A DNA stretch of 14,499 bases from Caldilineaceae bacterium (GCA_028819675.1 JAPPKT010000163.1:12348-26846); one strand, 5' to 3'; positions 6,392 through 14,499 are shown, counted from the stretch's first letter. Numbers and translations: made by a program. The notes: generated by a model not told the origin, from the letters alone.

Positions 6392-7123
6392 TCACCGTGC
6401 TTTGGTGGCCTGCAGTACCCAAACTTCAGGCTCTTGCGGCAGGGCAGTCTTCGAAAGCTCAACTTCAGGCGTTGAAGCCCAGCGGACACGCGCAGGAGGA
6501 TAGCTCCGCGTAAACTCTTGCACGTCGGCCATCTGAGGAAACTTGCAGCCTGGCAGTTCATAGTGCATCGGGATTGTTACCGCCGGGCGCAGGATGTCGA
6601 GGGCGTCTTGAAGGTCGCTAAGCTCAATCGTAGGAGGCCCGCCGGTGGGAACTATTGCCACATCCACTTCCCCCATCTGCTCCAGCTGCCAGGCATCCAG
6701 GCGGTTGCCTACGTCGCCAAAGTGAACGACACGGATTCCCTCGACTTCAAAACAGTACATAGCGTTGTCGCGAGGCTGAAGCTTCACGCGCATCGACTCC
6801 ATCGCCGGAATGGCCTCGAATCGGACGCCCGCCCCGGTTACGAGGGTCGACCTTCTTTTATTCGTTTCCTGTGAGGCACGGGAGTCTAAAGATTCCTCGC
6901 CATTGAAACTTAGAATGTGCGTGGCCGTAACGACCTCGGGGGTTCCCGGAATCATCTCTGCGTTGGCGTGGGCGGAGTCGTCATCGGAACTGCGAACGAC
7001 GATATCGGCGGACTCGGTAACTTCAGCGAATCCCGACTTCTGCGGCGTGTAGGGGTCGGTAATGATGCTGACACCGTCGCCTTCGATTCGCAGGCAAGCG
7101 TGTGCATACCATTTTATTTTCAT
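6392..7123 (-). CDS. MBL-fold (UlaG/UPF0173-like) hydrolase with degenerate metal motif
   Basis: The 243-residue product follows the layout of small UlaG/UPF0173-type metallo-beta-lactamase-fold proteins. It opens with MKIKWYAHACLRIEGD, then ITDPY (20-24), a later HFGDVGN (134-140) and IPMHYELPG (184-192). However, the metal-binding HxHxDH motif, expected right after the strand ADIVVR, reads SSDDDSAHAN (45-54): both first histidines are aspartates and the motif aspartate is alanine, leaving only H52. H8, H134, D137 and H187 persist. Activity may therefore be altered or lost; the substrate is unknown. The ATG at 7123 is chosen because the fold begins there and GGAG (7131-7134) lies seven bases ahead; the frame extends further upstream but without family-like sequence. 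It starts 34 bp after the dehydrogenase gene ends, so the two are likely co-transcribed. Confidence 0.8.
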   Translation of the reverse strand: MKIKWYAHACLRIEGDGVSIITDPYTPQKSGFAEVTESADIVVRSSDDDSAHANAEMIPGTPEVVTATHILSFNGEESLDSRASQETNKRRSTLVTGAGVRFEAIPAMESMRVKLQPRDNAMYCFEVEGIRVVHFGDVGNRLDAWQLEQMGEVDVAIVPTGGPPTIELSDLQDALDILRPAVTIPMHYELPGCKFPQMADVQEFTRSYPPARVRWASTPEVELSKTALPQEPEVWVLQATKAR

Positions 7124-7157
7124 TCGAACGCTCCACAAGATGCCCTCGCCCCCGGCG

Positions 7158-8195
7158 TCACTCGGGGAACAAGATAACCGACTTAGTCCCCTCACCAGAC
7201 TGAACGCGCCGCACCGCCGCCAAGATGTCGTCCAGCCCGCACCGGGTGGAAATCACCGCCTCGATTTTCTCGGCGTGCTCCGACACAAAGTCGTGGGCTC
7301 TGTGAAACTGGCTCACCGAAGAGGCAAACGTCCCTGTCAGTACGATCTCACCATAGTGAATCCAGCGGGGATCAACCTTTATCGTCTCCCCGCGCGGTGT
7401 TCCGCCAAAGACATTGAAGACTCCACCATTTCGCACCAGGGGCAGGTAGCTCTCCATCACCTGCGGGATGCCAACGGCAGCAATGACGACGTCGGCGCCA
7501 ACACGCGTCATCTCGCCGACCACGGCCGCCGTATCCTCCGATTCCGGGTTCACGACGCGCCTTGCGCCAAGCTCAAGCGCCCTGTCTAACCTGTCCTCAT
7601 TGACGTCGACACAGACAACCTCGGCGCCAATCGCCGTCGAAACGATTGTATGCAGAAGCCCCAAGGGCCCCGCACCCACTACAACAACCTTATCCCCGGT
7701 CTTCGTCCCGCACTGGTCGGCGGCCGCAATGCAGCAAGAGGTGGGCTCTATCATGGCCGCAAGGTCGAAAGGCATCTCACCAATATCGACCACACCGCCC
7801 AAGTTCACAACCTCTCGCGGGATCTTCACGTACTCAGCAAAGCCGCCATCGTCTCCATGGCCCAAGCCATGCTCATAAAGACAGAGACTGTTGCGGCCTT
7901 GAAGGCAATAGAAGCATTGGCCGCATGCGGCAATCGGATAGACCGCCACCCGCCGGCCGATGTGCAGGCCCGCGCCTCGGGTCCCATCCCCCATTTCGAC
8001 GATAGTCCCTGCAACTTCATGCCCCAAGATCGCCGGTAGCTCGGCAGGAATCCCGGCGCCACTCAGTATCTTGACGTCGGTAGCGCAGATGCCCGACGCC
8101 CTCACCTTCACGACAATCTCTCCGCTGCCTGCCCGGGGTCGAGGGACATCGTCTATTCGGATCTCATTCTTCTGGAAAACGACGGCTGCCTTCAT
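7158..8195 (-). CDS. Zinc-dependent medium-chain alcohol dehydrogenase (threonine/sorbitol dehydrogenase-like)
   Basis: The 345-residue enzyme oxidises an alcohol with NAD(P) in the cytoplasm. The catalytic zinc ligands appear as GICATD (C37), GHEVAG (H59, E60) and probably E150 in MIEPTSC. The structural zinc site is complete with C91, C94, C97 and C105 (CGQCFYC then NSLC). The nucleotide-binding fold carries VVVVGAGPLGLL (170-181), and D197 at the end of the second strand (CVDVNEDR) favours NAD over NADP. Overall it resembles the L-threonine 3-dehydrogenase/polyol dehydrogenase branch, but the substrate cannot be fixed. The ATG at 8195 begins the canonical MKAAVV sequence; the longer reading frame upstream is inside the preceding gene. 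The start overlaps the end of the CcmI-like gene by 32 nt, and the MBL gene follows after 34 bp, so the three genes form one transcription unit. Confidence 0.92.
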   Translation of the reverse strand: MKAAVVFQKNEIRIDDVPRPRAGSGEIVVKVRASGICATDVKILSGAGIPAELPAILGHEVAGTIVEMGDGTRGAGLHIGRRVAVYPIAACGQCFYCLQGRNSLCLYEHGLGHGDDGGFAEYVKIPREVVNLGGVVDIGEMPFDLAAMIEPTSCCIAAADQCGTKTGDKVVVVGAGPLGLLHTIVSTAIGAEVVCVDVNEDRLDRALELGARRVVNPESEDTAAVVGEMTRVGADVVIAAVGIPQVMESYLPLVRNGGVFNVFGGTPRGETIKVDPRWIHYGEIVLTGTFASSVSQFHRAHDFVSEHAEKIEAVISTRCGLDDILAAVRRVQSGEGTKSVILFPE

Positions 8196-8565
8196 TCGGA
8201 GGCGCTTCCTCCACTCTGCGCCGGATTGAAATCTCAAGCTCCAGCAGCTCATTCAGATGGACTGCCTGCGGCGCAAGGCCGTCGGAATCGCCGTACTCCG
8301 CGTCGATCCTCTCTATCAGCCTCATCGCCCGGTTGCGCAGGATTCGGTTGAAGCGCCCAAAGTCCTCATCCTCGATCTTGCCGACACTGTGATCGAATTC
8401 AAGCTCTCTGATCGCCTCCAGCGCAACTTCCTTGCGCGTGATCAGGTCTACCAACTCCTCTCTCTCTGACGAGTTCGGGGTGGTGGTCCGGCCAAACAGG
8501 GGCCAAATGACATATCCCAATGCCGCGATACCCAACAGGCAGATCAGGAACAGCGCTACCCACAT
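8164..8565 (-). CDS. CcmI-like membrane-anchored protein (cytochrome c maturation)
   Basis: The 133-residue product begins with a single hydrophobic helix (about 3-22) ending in VIWPLFGR, followed by a charged, probably coiled-coil region. The pattern is EREELVDLITRKEVALEAIRELEFDHSVGKIEDEDF and on to ERIDAEYGD. This combination of an N-terminal anchor, 'aLexikeLefDhxxGKixdeDF' and a helical tail is characteristic of the N-terminal part of CcmI-type proteins, which present apocytochrome c to the CcmF/H haem lyase. Full CcmI proteins add a TPR domain that is absent here; the short form is common outside Proteobacteria. Its position downstream of ccmF on the same strand supports the call. No strong ribosome site precedes the ATG at 8565. 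The 3' end overlaps the dehydrogenase gene by 32 nt. Confidence 0.7.
   Translation of the reverse strand: MWVALFLICLLGIAALGYVIWPLFGRTTTPNSSEREELVDLITRKEVALEAIRELEFDHSVGKIEDEDFGRFNRILRNRAMRLIERIDAEYGDSDGLAPQAVHLNELLELEISIRRRVEEAPPNEGSRRFPEE
8198..8212 (-). promoter_or_regulatory. Shine-Dalgarno of the dehydrogenase gene inside a small hairpin
   Basis: On the minus strand GGAGG (8208-8212) lies about twelve bases ahead of the ATG at 8195 and is complementary to CCTCC (8198-8202), with a five-base loop. The five-pair stem would hide the ribosome site unless ribosomes finishing the overlapping upstream gene melt it. The stem is short, so its effect is uncertain. Confidence 0.35.
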
Positions 8566-8717
8566 AGGCTTTGAGTTGCTTCAGGTCTGGTCAACTTCAG
8601 GGGAATTCTGTCCAAGTCATACCACCCAGACACACCCGCGAGAGAGAAGATGTACTTTCACCGTCGTTTCCTGTGCCAGCCAACCTCGTTGGATTCCCGG
8701 ACCCGGGGGCCTTTCTT

Positions 8718-8739
8718 CCAGTTCGCCCAGGCAAACTGG
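8718..8739. other. Inverted repeat between ccmF and the ccmI-like gene
   Basis: CCAGTT (8718-8723) and AACTGG (8734-8739) are perfect complements around a ten-base loop. No T run follows on either strand. It lies in the 281-bp gap between the ccmF stop (8847) and the ccmI-like start (8565), in which I see no credible gene on either strand. Its role is unknown. Confidence 0.4.
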
Positions 8740-8772
8740 CACGCCAGGCGGCCCTTGGTAAACAGAATTGAA

Positions 8773-8800
8773 CCCTTCCTGGATCAGAAACAGGAAAGGG
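8773..8800. other. Hairpin downstream of ccmF
   Basis: CCCTTCCTG (8773-8781) pairs with CAGGAAAGGG (8791-8800) with a single bulged base, giving a stem of about nine pairs and a nine-base loop. It lies 47 bp past the ccmF stop on the minus strand. It could attenuate transcription or protect the copA-ccmF message from 3' decay. No U-rich tail follows in the minus-strand transcript, so it is not a clear intrinsic terminator. Confidence 0.5.
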
Positions 8801-8825
8801 ATTTCGTATCGCTGGCGAACAATGG

Positions 8826-8844
8826 CCTCCCCCTACCCTACCCC
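8826..8844 (-). other. G-rich tract just after the ccmF stop codon
   Basis: Read on the minus strand, the two bases after the TGA (8847-8849) are followed by runs of 4, 3, 5 and 2 G separated by TA, TA and A. With tracts this close a two-tier G-quadruplex is possible in RNA or single-stranded DNA; the last run is too short for a classical three-tier one. Confidence 0.4.
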
Positions 8845-8846
8845 AA

Positions 8847-10937
8847 TCAGTCTGCCGCCTGGCCGGCCGTCGCCCCTTCAGGGAACGGAGAAGCTACCTC
8901 GCTGGAAGACCGCCGAGGCTGCGGATGGGGCCACACGCTGACTACGGTTCCCAAAACGACGAGCAACCCTCCCACCCACATCCACATGGTCAGTGGATTA
9001 ATATACACAGTGAACGTAGCGCTTCTGCCGTCGCCCTGCCATCCGTTGAGAATCACATAGACGTCTTCGGCCGGGGTCATGCGCAGTCCAACTTCGCTGG
9101 TCGGCTGGTCCGGTGCCTTGTCATAAATGTTGCGGCGTGGAAAAATCTTTGCCAGTTCCCGGCCTGTCTGCTTATCAGAGACCAGGAGATTCGCCCTTAT
9201 CTCAGTGTGGTTGCTCCTCTGAACCGATTCGAGTGCCACATATTCGAGGGAATATCCTGACAATTCGACCGATTCCCCTTCAGTCAGTGTTACGTGCGTC
9301 GTCGACTGATAAAACTCATTGCCAATGATGGCGACGCCAATCAGCACGATGCCAAAGTGGATTACATAACCGCCGTATCGACGACCATTGCGACGCACCA
9401 GTCCCCAAAGCGCCGCAGGCAGCGCTTCGCCTCTCGAACGCCGGCGCGCATTCGTACCTCGCACAAACTCCTGTACGATCGTTGCCGCCACGAATACACA
9501 GACACTGAACCCGACGACAGGAAAGACATTGCGGCTGGTCAAGAACAAGAAAGGAACCGCGATCAGCGCAGACGCGAGCGGCCAGGTGAACTGGCGACGC
9601 AACGCCTTGGCGCCGGTCCTCCGCCAGCCCAGCAGAGGACCCACGCCCATCAGGACAAACAGCAGCAGGAAGAGAGGGCCGGCCACCCGGTTGAACCACG
9701 GCGCGGCCACAGAGATGCGTTCACCTGTCAGGATCTCGCTGAACATGGGGTAGAACGTGCCCCAAAGCACGACGAATGCGATACCGGCGAACAGCCAGTT
9801 ATTGGCCAGGAAGGCCCCCTCCCGGCTCGAAATCGAATCGATTTCGTTTTCTCCTTGCAGGAAGGGCATACGTCGAAAGAGAAGGAGCAGGAATCCGATG
9901 GTGGTCACTGCCAGAAAGGCGAGGAAGTAAGGGCCCACGGGGCTCTGTGCAAAACTGTGGACGCTGCTAAGGATGCCGCTGCGCGTGGTGAAAGTTCCCA
10001 GGATGACCAGAGTAAAAGTCAACCAGATCAGCGTTACGTTCCAAACCTTTAGAATGCCGCGCTGCTCCTGGATGATGATGCTGTGCAGGAATGCCGTCGC
10101 CGTCAGCCACGGCAGGAAGCTTGCGTTCTCCACCGGGTCCCATGCCCAGTACCCACCCCATCCCAGCTCCATATAGGCCCACTGACTGCCCATGATGATG
10201 CCGGCCGAAAGAAACATCCACGGGATCAGCGTCCAGCGTCGCACTGTGCGCACCCAGCGCCGGTCCAGACGTTTGCTCAGAAGGGCAGCGACCGCAAAAG
10301 CGAAGGGAACAGTTAGCCCAACCCAGCCAAGATAGAGCATGACCGGGTGAATTACCATCCAGTAGTTCTGCAGCAGCGGATTCAGGCCGCGACCATCGCT
10401 GGGCACGACGCCTATCTGTTCAAAGGGGTTAGCGCTGAAGACCAGCAGGACGAGGAAGAATAGAATCGTTGCCAGCAATGTCCCGTTGACAAAGGGCATC
10501 AGCGTCCGCTGGCTGGTTCGAAAAGTTACGGCTGCGGCCGTGCTGAAGAGACTGAGAAGAAGCGTCCAGAACAGGAGACTGCCGGCCTGGCCGCCCCAGA
10601 TCGCGGCGAATTTGTAGAAGGTGGGTAGCGTGCGCTCAGAACTGTTCCAGATATAGCCGATCTGGAACTGGTCAGTCAACAGTCCGTACCAGAGGATGAC
10701 CGCGGCAATGCCTACGAGGGTGCAGACGGCGTAGATTGAGTGAAAGCTGCTCTCCGTGAGCCTTTCGCTCCACGAAGCTCCATTCAGTGAATTGGAGGTC
10801 GGTGATCGCCCCGAAAATAGGGGGTTATGTTCGGCCTGCATTGAGGTCAGCCGGCCACCCCAGAATCCAGCCGCCATACCGAAGGCGCACAAGATAAGTG
10901 CCAGTACCAGTGTCAGGTAAGCGAAATCAAAAATCAT
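8847..10937 (-). CDS. ccmF: Cytochrome c-type biogenesis protein CcmF (haem lyase core)
   Basis: CcmF accepts haem from holo-CcmE and joins it to CxxCH motifs of apocytochrome c on the outer face of the cytoplasmic membrane. The 696-residue protein is polytopic. Family hallmarks in order are [11 protein letters not shown] (114-124), [20 protein letters not shown] (186-205, with H197), and the tryptophan-rich WWD haem-handling region running from [20 protein letters not shown] through FLPWL (about 250-278). Further conserved histidines stand in [12 protein letters not shown] (H285) and [11 protein letters not shown] (H327). A large periplasmic region (about 540-660) precedes a last membrane helix and a charged tail. 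The length is within the usual 630-700. The ATG at 10937 lies six bases after the copA stop codon, so translation is probably coupled to copA. CcmE, normally the upstream neighbour, is not in the window. Confidence 0.96.
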   Translation of the reverse strand: MIFDFAYLTLVLALILCAFGMAAGFWGGRLTSMQAEHNPLFSGRSPTSNSLNGASWSERLTESSFHSIYAVCTLVGIAAVILWYGLLTDQFQIGYIWNSSERTLPTFYKFAAIWGGQAGSLLFWTLLLSLFSTAAAVTFRTSQRTLMPFVNGTLLATILFFLVLLVFSANPFEQIGVVPSDGRGLNPLLQNYWMVIHPVMLYLGWVGLTVPFAFAVAALLSKRLDRRWVRTVRRWTLIPWMFLSAGIIMGSQWAYMELGWGGYWAWDPVENASFLPWLTATAFLHSIIIQEQRGILKVWNVTLIWLTFTLVILGTFTTRSGILSSVHSFAQSPVGPYFLAFLAVTTIGFLLLLFRRMPFLQGENEIDSISSREGAFLANNWLFAGIAFVVLWGTFYPMFSEILTGERISVAAPWFNRVAGPLFLLLFVLMGVGPLLGWRRTGAKALRRQFTWPLASALIAVPFLFLTSRNVFPVVGFSVCVFVAATIVQEFVRGTNARRRSRGEALPAALWGLVRRNGRRYGGYVIHFGIVLIGVAIIGNEFYQSTTHVTLTEGESVELSGYSLEYVALESVQRSNHTEIRANLLVSDKQTGRELAKIFPRRNIYDKAPDQPTSEVGLRMTPAEDVYVILNGWQGDGRSATFTVYINPLTMWMWVGGLLVVLGTVVSVWPHPQPRRSSSEVASPFPEGATAGQAAD

Positions 10938-10943
10938 CGCCTG

Positions 10944-13565
10944 TTACAACTGGAGCCGGCGAAGGCGCAGTGCATTGACGACGACACTGACACTTGAGAA
11001 TGCCATTGCGGCCGCGGCCAATATCGGGTGAAGCTGCTGCAAAAACGGCGGCGCCCACGCGAAAGGCGCCAGGACGCCGGCTGCAATCGGGATCAAGGCG
11101 ACGTTGTAGCCAAATGCCCAGGTGAGGTTCTGCCTGATGTTTCGCATCGTAGCCTGGGACAATACGATTGCTTGTGGCACACTGCGCAGATCGCCGCGGA
11201 TGAGGGTTACGTCGGCGGCCTCCATCGCCACGTCCGTCCCCGCGCCTATGGCGATGCCGACGTCTGCTTGGGCGAGTGCAGGCGCGTCGTTGATGCCGTC
11301 GCCAAGCATTGCCACGCGAAATCCTTCCGCCTGCATTGCTTTGACCTGATCGACCTTCTGCCCGGGAAGCAACTCCGCAATCACCCTATTGATACCTACT
11401 TCCCTGGCAATCGCGTCGGCCGTGGCCTGGTTGTCACCGGTCAACATGGCCACGGTCAGCCCCATCCTGCGCAGCGCGGCCACAGCTTCTCCGGAGCCCT
11501 CTTTCACCGTGTCGGCCACGGCGATCAGCGCTGCTGCCTGCCCATCTACGGCCAGCCAGACTGTCGACTTGGCTTCTGCCTGCAGCTGTTCGTACCTGGG
11601 GACGAGGCCATTGAGGTCGACGTTCTCCCTTTCCATCAGACGCAGATTACCGAGAAGGATCCGTTTCTCCTCGACCTGCGCAGATATCCCGTGACCGGCG
11701 AGTGCTTCAAATTTGGCCGGCTCGGCCAGGTCCAGTCCGTTGTCCTGGGCCGCACGCACAATTGCCTCGCCGACAGGATGTTCCGACCCCCTCTCAGCCG
11801 AGGCTGCCAGCCGTAAGAGATCAGTTCGTCCCGCTGGCACAGGCAACTGTTTGGGCGGTGCGCCGAAATTGGGCCCCGGCGTATCTTCGCTTGGAACAAG
11901 GTCTGTGACCGCCGGCTCACCTCTTGTAATGGTCCCGGTCTTGTCCAGGAGCACGGCGGTGAGCTTTTGCGTATGTTCCAGGGCAACGCTGTTCTTGAAC
12001 AGGATGCCCGTTCCCGCGCCTTTGCCTATTCCCACCATAATGGAGGTGGGTGTAGCCAGGCCCATTGCGCACGGACAAGCGATTACAAGCACGGCCACAA
12101 CGCGCAGCAGCGCGGCCACGAAACCCGCGCCCGCAAACATCCAAACTACAAACGTCACACACGCCAGGCCTATCACCGCCGGCACAAAGTAAGAGGCAAC
12201 CTGGTCGACGACTCGCTGAATCGGGGCCTTGCTGCCCTGGGCGTCCTCAACCAGTTTGATGATCTGCGCGAGAGCCGTCTCTCGGCCAACCTTAGTTGCC
12301 TCGACTCCAAGTAGCCCCTGCTTGTTGAGGGTCGCCCCAAAGACACTACTGCCAATCGTCTTTTCGACCGGCATGCTTTCGCCGGTGAACATGCTCTCGT
12401 CGACGCTGGATTCGCCCGAAGAGACGATGCCATCGACCGGTATCTTCTCGCCAGGACGAACGACCATCATGTCGCCGGCAACTACCTCTTCGACCGGAAT
12501 GTCCAGCTCTTGCCCCTCGCGCAGCACGCGTGCTGTCCGGCTTTGCAGACCGATCAATTCCTTGATTGCCGCGCTCGTCCGACCTTTGGCCCTGGCCTCA
12601 AGCAGCTTGCCCAGAACGATCAAAGTAATGATAACTGCCGAAGTCTCAAAGTAAACGTGTTCTCCAAGCGTACCGCTGCCAATGTATTTGGCTGCCAGTA
12701 CCGCGAGACTGAATACGTAGGCAACCGTAGTTCCCATGGCCACAAGAACATCCATATTGGCGCTGCGGTTGCGCAGGCTCTTGATGGCGCCAACGTAGTA
12801 GTCCCAACCTACATAGAACTGCACCGGCGTTGCCAGCAGGAAGAGGAGCCAGTTTACGCCGCTCGCGTGTGCCCAGCTGCCGAGTAGGCCGAAGTCACGT
12901 CCCATGCTGATTATCAGCAGGGGAAGTGAAAAGACTACACCGACCAGCAGTCGAATGAACTCATGCCGAATTGCGGCGGCTCGCGCCGCAGCCTCAGCAT
13001 CCTCTTCTTCCTCGGCCGCTTCAGGGCCTGCCACCGCCGCTGATACCAGCTTGTCGCCGCTGGAGGCCACGGCGGCCTCATTTGTTCCGGGGTCGCCGAC
13101 CAAAGGCGGCGCGTCGGGTGTGGGCGACGCCACCGTAACGGTGTCGTATCCTGCTTTGCGGATGGCGTCTACGATCGGCGAACGGGAACCTAAACCGCTT
13201 ACGTATTCGACACTGGCCTGCTCCGCTGCGAAGTTGACGCTGGCGTAGACTACCCCGTCAACCTCTTTGATCGCTTTTTCAACGGCATTCGCGCATGCGG
13301 TACAGGACATCCCGATAATCGGGAGCGAAAGCGTAAGCGTCGGGATCTTGTATCCGGCCCGCTTGACCAGCTGGCGTACCTCTGCCAACGCTTCGTTGGC
13401 TTGCCGGTGGGAACCATCGACGCTCAACGTAAGCCGTTCACTGGCGAAATTGACCGTCGCATCCTCCACAGCCTCCGCCTGCTTGCTGCTAGTCTCCACC
13501 GACGCTGCGCAACCGAGACAGGTCATCCCGATTACTGGAACAGTGAGTTGTTTTGTCTCGTCCAT
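10944..13565 (-). CDS. copA: Copper(I)-translocating P-type ATPase
   Basis: This membrane pump uses ATP to move Cu(I) out of the cytoplasm, either for detoxification or to supply cuproenzymes. The 873-residue protein starts with two heavy-metal-associated domains, GMTCLGCAA (C16, C19) and GMSCTACAN (C88, C91). They are followed by a roughly 50-residue low-complexity linker with the acidic stretch [10 protein letters not shown] (184-193). After the first membrane helices come TGES (394-397), the transport motif CPC (497-499), DKTG with phosphorylated D541, SEHP (594-597) in the nucleotide domain, and GDGINDAP (755-762). The last two helices contain YN (820-821) and MAFSS (854-858), the signature of the Cu(I)-specific subgroup. 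A proline-rich insertion (about 560-580) follows the phosphorylation site. The ATG at 13565 opens the first HMA domain; no strong ribosome site or copper-box operator is evident upstream. ccmF follows after six bases. Confidence 0.96.
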   Translation of the reverse strand: MDETKQLTVPVIGMTCLGCAASVETSSKQAEAVEDATVNFASERLTLSVDGSHRQANEALAEVRQLVKRAGYKIPTLTLSLPIIGMSCTACANAVEKAIKEVDGVVYASVNFAAEQASVEYVSGLGSRSPIVDAIRKAGYDTVTVASPTPDAPPLVGDPGTNEAAVASSGDKLVSAAVAGPEAAEEEEDAEAAARAAAIRHEFIRLLVGVVFSLPLLIISMGRDFGLLGSWAHASGVNWLLFLLATPVQFYVGWDYYVGAIKSLRNRSANMDVLVAMGTTVAYVFSLAVLAAKYIGSGTLGEHVYFETSAVIITLIVLGKLLEARAKGRTSAAIKELIGLQSRTARVLREGQELDIPVEEVVAGDMMVVRPGEKIPVDGIVSSGESSVDESMFTGESMPVEKTIGSSVFGATLNKQGLLGVEATKVGRETALAQIIKLVEDAQGSKAPIQRVVDQVASYFVPAVIGLACVTFVVWMFAGAGFVAALLRVVAVLVIACPCAMGLATPTSIMVGIGKGAGTGILFKNSVALEHTQKLTAVLLDKTGTITRGEPAVTDLVPSEDTPGPNFGAPPKQLPVPAGRTDLLRLAASAERGSEHPVGEAIVRAAQDNGLDLAEPAKFEALAGHGISAQVEEKRILLGNLRLMERENVDLNGLVPRYEQLQAEAKSTVWLAVDGQAAALIAVADTVKEGSGEAVAALRRMGLTVAMLTGDNQATADAIAREVGINRVIAELLPGQKVDQVKAMQAEGFRVAMLGDGINDAPALAQADVGIAIGAGTDVAMEAADVTLIRGDLRSVPQAIVLSQATMRNIRQNLTWAFGYNVALIPIAAGVLAPFAWAPPFLQQLHPILAAAAMAFSSVSVVVNALRLRRLQL

Positions 13566-13684
13566 GGTGTCGTCCGCAAATCTCTACTGGGCACCAACAC
13601 AACCAACGTCAGAGTTGCTGGCAGGCTTCACCTACTCGCCTGAACCAGCCCGCAGATGCATTATCCAGGAATATGACCGCTAGC

Positions 13685-13701
13685 CGGGCTCCAGAAGCCC
13701 G
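13685..13701. other. Short hairpin upstream of copA
   Basis: CGGGCT (13685-13690) and AGCCCG (13696-13701) are perfect complements around the five-base loop CCAGA. It lies 120 bp upstream of the copA start on the noncoding side. It is too short to name as an operator. Confidence 0.4.
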
Positions 13702-14083
13702 TCAAACGGCGTGGATGACCACAAATTTAACGTTGCCAGTAGTAAACCACCAACATGAAATCCATCATACCCTTCGAACGGTGGCTGCTCCCGGTTTTTG
13801 GCTCTGCTCCGGTCAGTTAACGCCACTTTACTACCGTGTCGCCAAGTGTCAACTCTGCCTCGTTTTTGCCCACCCTTCTGTATCCTAGATTAACACATTT
13901 GCGCTGTTTTGTGGAAATCGGAATCGCCGAAACGGACCTTCACGCGTAAGGCAAAAAAACAGAATTCGGGACGCAGAAAAGAGGAGTTCCACCCTAACTG
14001 TCGACTCGTAGATTCCTCACAGAAACGGGTCGCAAAAAAAGACAGACGGCCATGCGAAAAACTCTTTCCGGAACGTCTTATGC

Positions 14084-14124
14084 CCGCCCTTCCCGCTTGA
14101 ACCGGACCAGTTCAGAAAGGGCGG
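14084..14124. other. Two-part inverted repeat, possible structured RNA or terminator
   Basis: CCGCCCTT (14084-14091) pairs perfectly with AAGGGCGG (14117-14124). Inside it TGAAC (14098-14102) pairs with GTTCA (14110-14114) around a seven-base loop. The whole makes a 41-base interrupted hairpin. It is followed by ATTTCCC rather than a T run on the plus strand, so intrinsic termination is not well supported. A structured repeat or RNA element is an alternative. Confidence 0.5.
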
Positions 14125-14341
14125 ATTTCCCAACTCCCTTACGTCCAATTCTACATTACTTACTTCCATTGTTTCTGTAACCTTTCCCCTAGAGGGTGCG
14201 TCCCAGATTTGGGGTGGGAACGGTCCGGCGAGGACTCAGTGCCAACGATGGCTGAAATGGTTTACCGGCTTGTGAAGAGACGCGGGGCAGCCCCAAAGCC
14301 TGGCCGTGCGGTTGGGTCCGTTAATCTGGTGGCACAATGCC

Positions 14342-14358
14342 GGCGCAAGGCCTGCGCC
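14342..14358. repeat. REP-like short palindrome
   Basis: GGCGCA (14342-14347) and TGCGCC (14353-14358) flank AGGCC, giving GGCGCAAGGCCTGCGCC. Its minus strand reads through as Val-Gly-Ala-Gly-Leu-Ala-Pro-Ala in a spurious frame. I associate this with dispersed palindromic repeats in noncoding DNA of several phyla, but only one copy lies in this window, so repetitiveness is inferred. Confidence 0.45.
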
Positions 14359-14472
14359 TACGTGGACTTGATGGGACTTGCGGGACGTGGTTAGACGAAA
14401 CTCCTTCGATTGGAGACCTGTTACCACTATCGACACCAGGTGGACGAGGCATGTTGTAGGAGAGGGGGCGTT

Positions 14473-14493
14473 GGGGGGGGGGGGGCCCCCCCC
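14473..14493. other. Homopolymer block at the contig end (probable artefact)
   Basis: Thirteen G (14473-14485) run directly into eight C (14486-14493), flanked by TT and AA, so the block is self-complementary. It sits six bases from the window end. This is typical of an assembly ending in low-quality reads rather than of biological sequence. Confidence 0.6.
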
Positions 14494-14499
14494 AAAGGG

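Larger units (their letters stand above)
13566..14499. other. 934-bp stretch without a supportable gene
   Basis: From the copA start to the window end, stop codons break all frames into pieces of under about 80 codons in open sequence, and none resembles a known protein. The composition appears more AT-rich around 13700-14200 than in the genes to the left, with A runs (about 13953 and 14034). It contains a small hairpin CGGGCT/AGCCCG (13685-13701), a larger one (14084-14124), a REP-like palindrome (14342-14358) and a homopolymer end. The copA promoter must lie at its left edge, but I find no convincing -35/-10 pair. Confidence 0.6.

Noticed and set aside
6319..6513. 64-codon frame starting in the MFS stop codon (GTG at 6319)
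   Set aside because: The GTG overlaps the MFS stop, but most of the frame runs antisense to the MBL gene and its translation resembles no family.
8690..8715. tRNA-like T-arm (minus strand GGGTCCGGGAATCC)
   Set aside because: There is no GTTCRA loop, anticodon arm or acceptor pairing around it.
9294..10052. 252-codon plus-strand frame, rich in charged residues
   Set aside because: It lies entirely antisense to ccmF; the composition is the usual mirror of a membrane-protein gene.
11028..11816. 262-codon plus-strand frame with many His, Arg and Gly
   Set aside because: It is antisense to the copA ATP-binding region, which has complete motifs on the minus strand.
13909..14100. 63-codon basic protein (Lys/Arg-rich) starting at a GTG
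   Set aside because: There is no ribosome site or recognisable domain, and its lysines come from A-rich runs in apparently noncoding DNA.
14190..14215. Possible insertion-sequence end (GGGTGCGTCCCAGATTTGGGG)
   Set aside because: No matching inverted end, target duplication or transposase fragment is visible in the window.
14209..14436. Short frames on both strands near the right end
   Set aside because: They run through the REP-like palindrome; the VGAGLAPAL-type translation is a known kind of spurious product of such repeats.

Overview
The window is a GC-rich bacterial chromosomal segment with ordinary bacterial gene signals: ATG/GTG/TTG starts, Shine-Dalgarno sites and short overlaps. The protein set and the style of several genes (a PLP fold-type II protein of unusual active-site wording, an MBL-fold protein with a degenerate metal motif, an arsR-arsM-MFS cassette, CcmF directly behind a copper ATPase) recall Chloroflexota genomes. 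That placement is an impression, not a demonstration. The last ~30 bases (13 G followed by 8 C) look like a low-quality contig end. No rRNA, tRNA, CRISPR array or complete mobile element was recognised.

Layout, plus strand from the left: the 3' end of an ABC-2 transporter permease (1-408), then a monocistronic PLP-dependent cysteine/threonine synthase-like enzyme (607-1989). This converges on xseA (minus, 2092-3405), which stands alone without xseB nearby. A 298-bp divergent intergenic region between xseA and arsR holds three short tandem repeats and a near-consensus promoter whose spacer is filled by a palindrome. It reads into a compact arsenic cassette with overlapping frames: arsR (repressor), arsM (arsenite S-adenosylmethionine methyltransferase) and an MFS transporter carrying an unusual cysteine-rich loop.

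From about 6.4 kb to 13.6 kb everything real is on the minus strand. In transcription order it is copA (Cu(I) P-type ATPase, two HMA domains), ccmF (cytochrome c haem-lyase subunit, starting 6 nt after copA stops), a 280-bp gap with hairpins, a CcmI-like membrane-anchored helical protein, a zinc medium-chain alcohol dehydrogenase overlapping the CcmI-like gene by 32 nt, and an MBL-fold hydrolase. The copA-ccmF-ccmI-like part makes sense as a copper and c-type cytochrome (respiratory oxidase) supply group; the two downstream enzymes are probably co-transcribed but their substrates cannot be read from sequence.

The right-hand 934 bp (13566-14499) contain no gene I can support. They hold several hairpins, one REP-like palindrome and the homopolymer end.

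The most interesting points are the ArsR-ArsM-MFS cassette with a transporter that may handle methylated arsenic, the physical coupling of CopA with CcmF, and the MBL-fold protein that has lost most of its HxHxDH motif.
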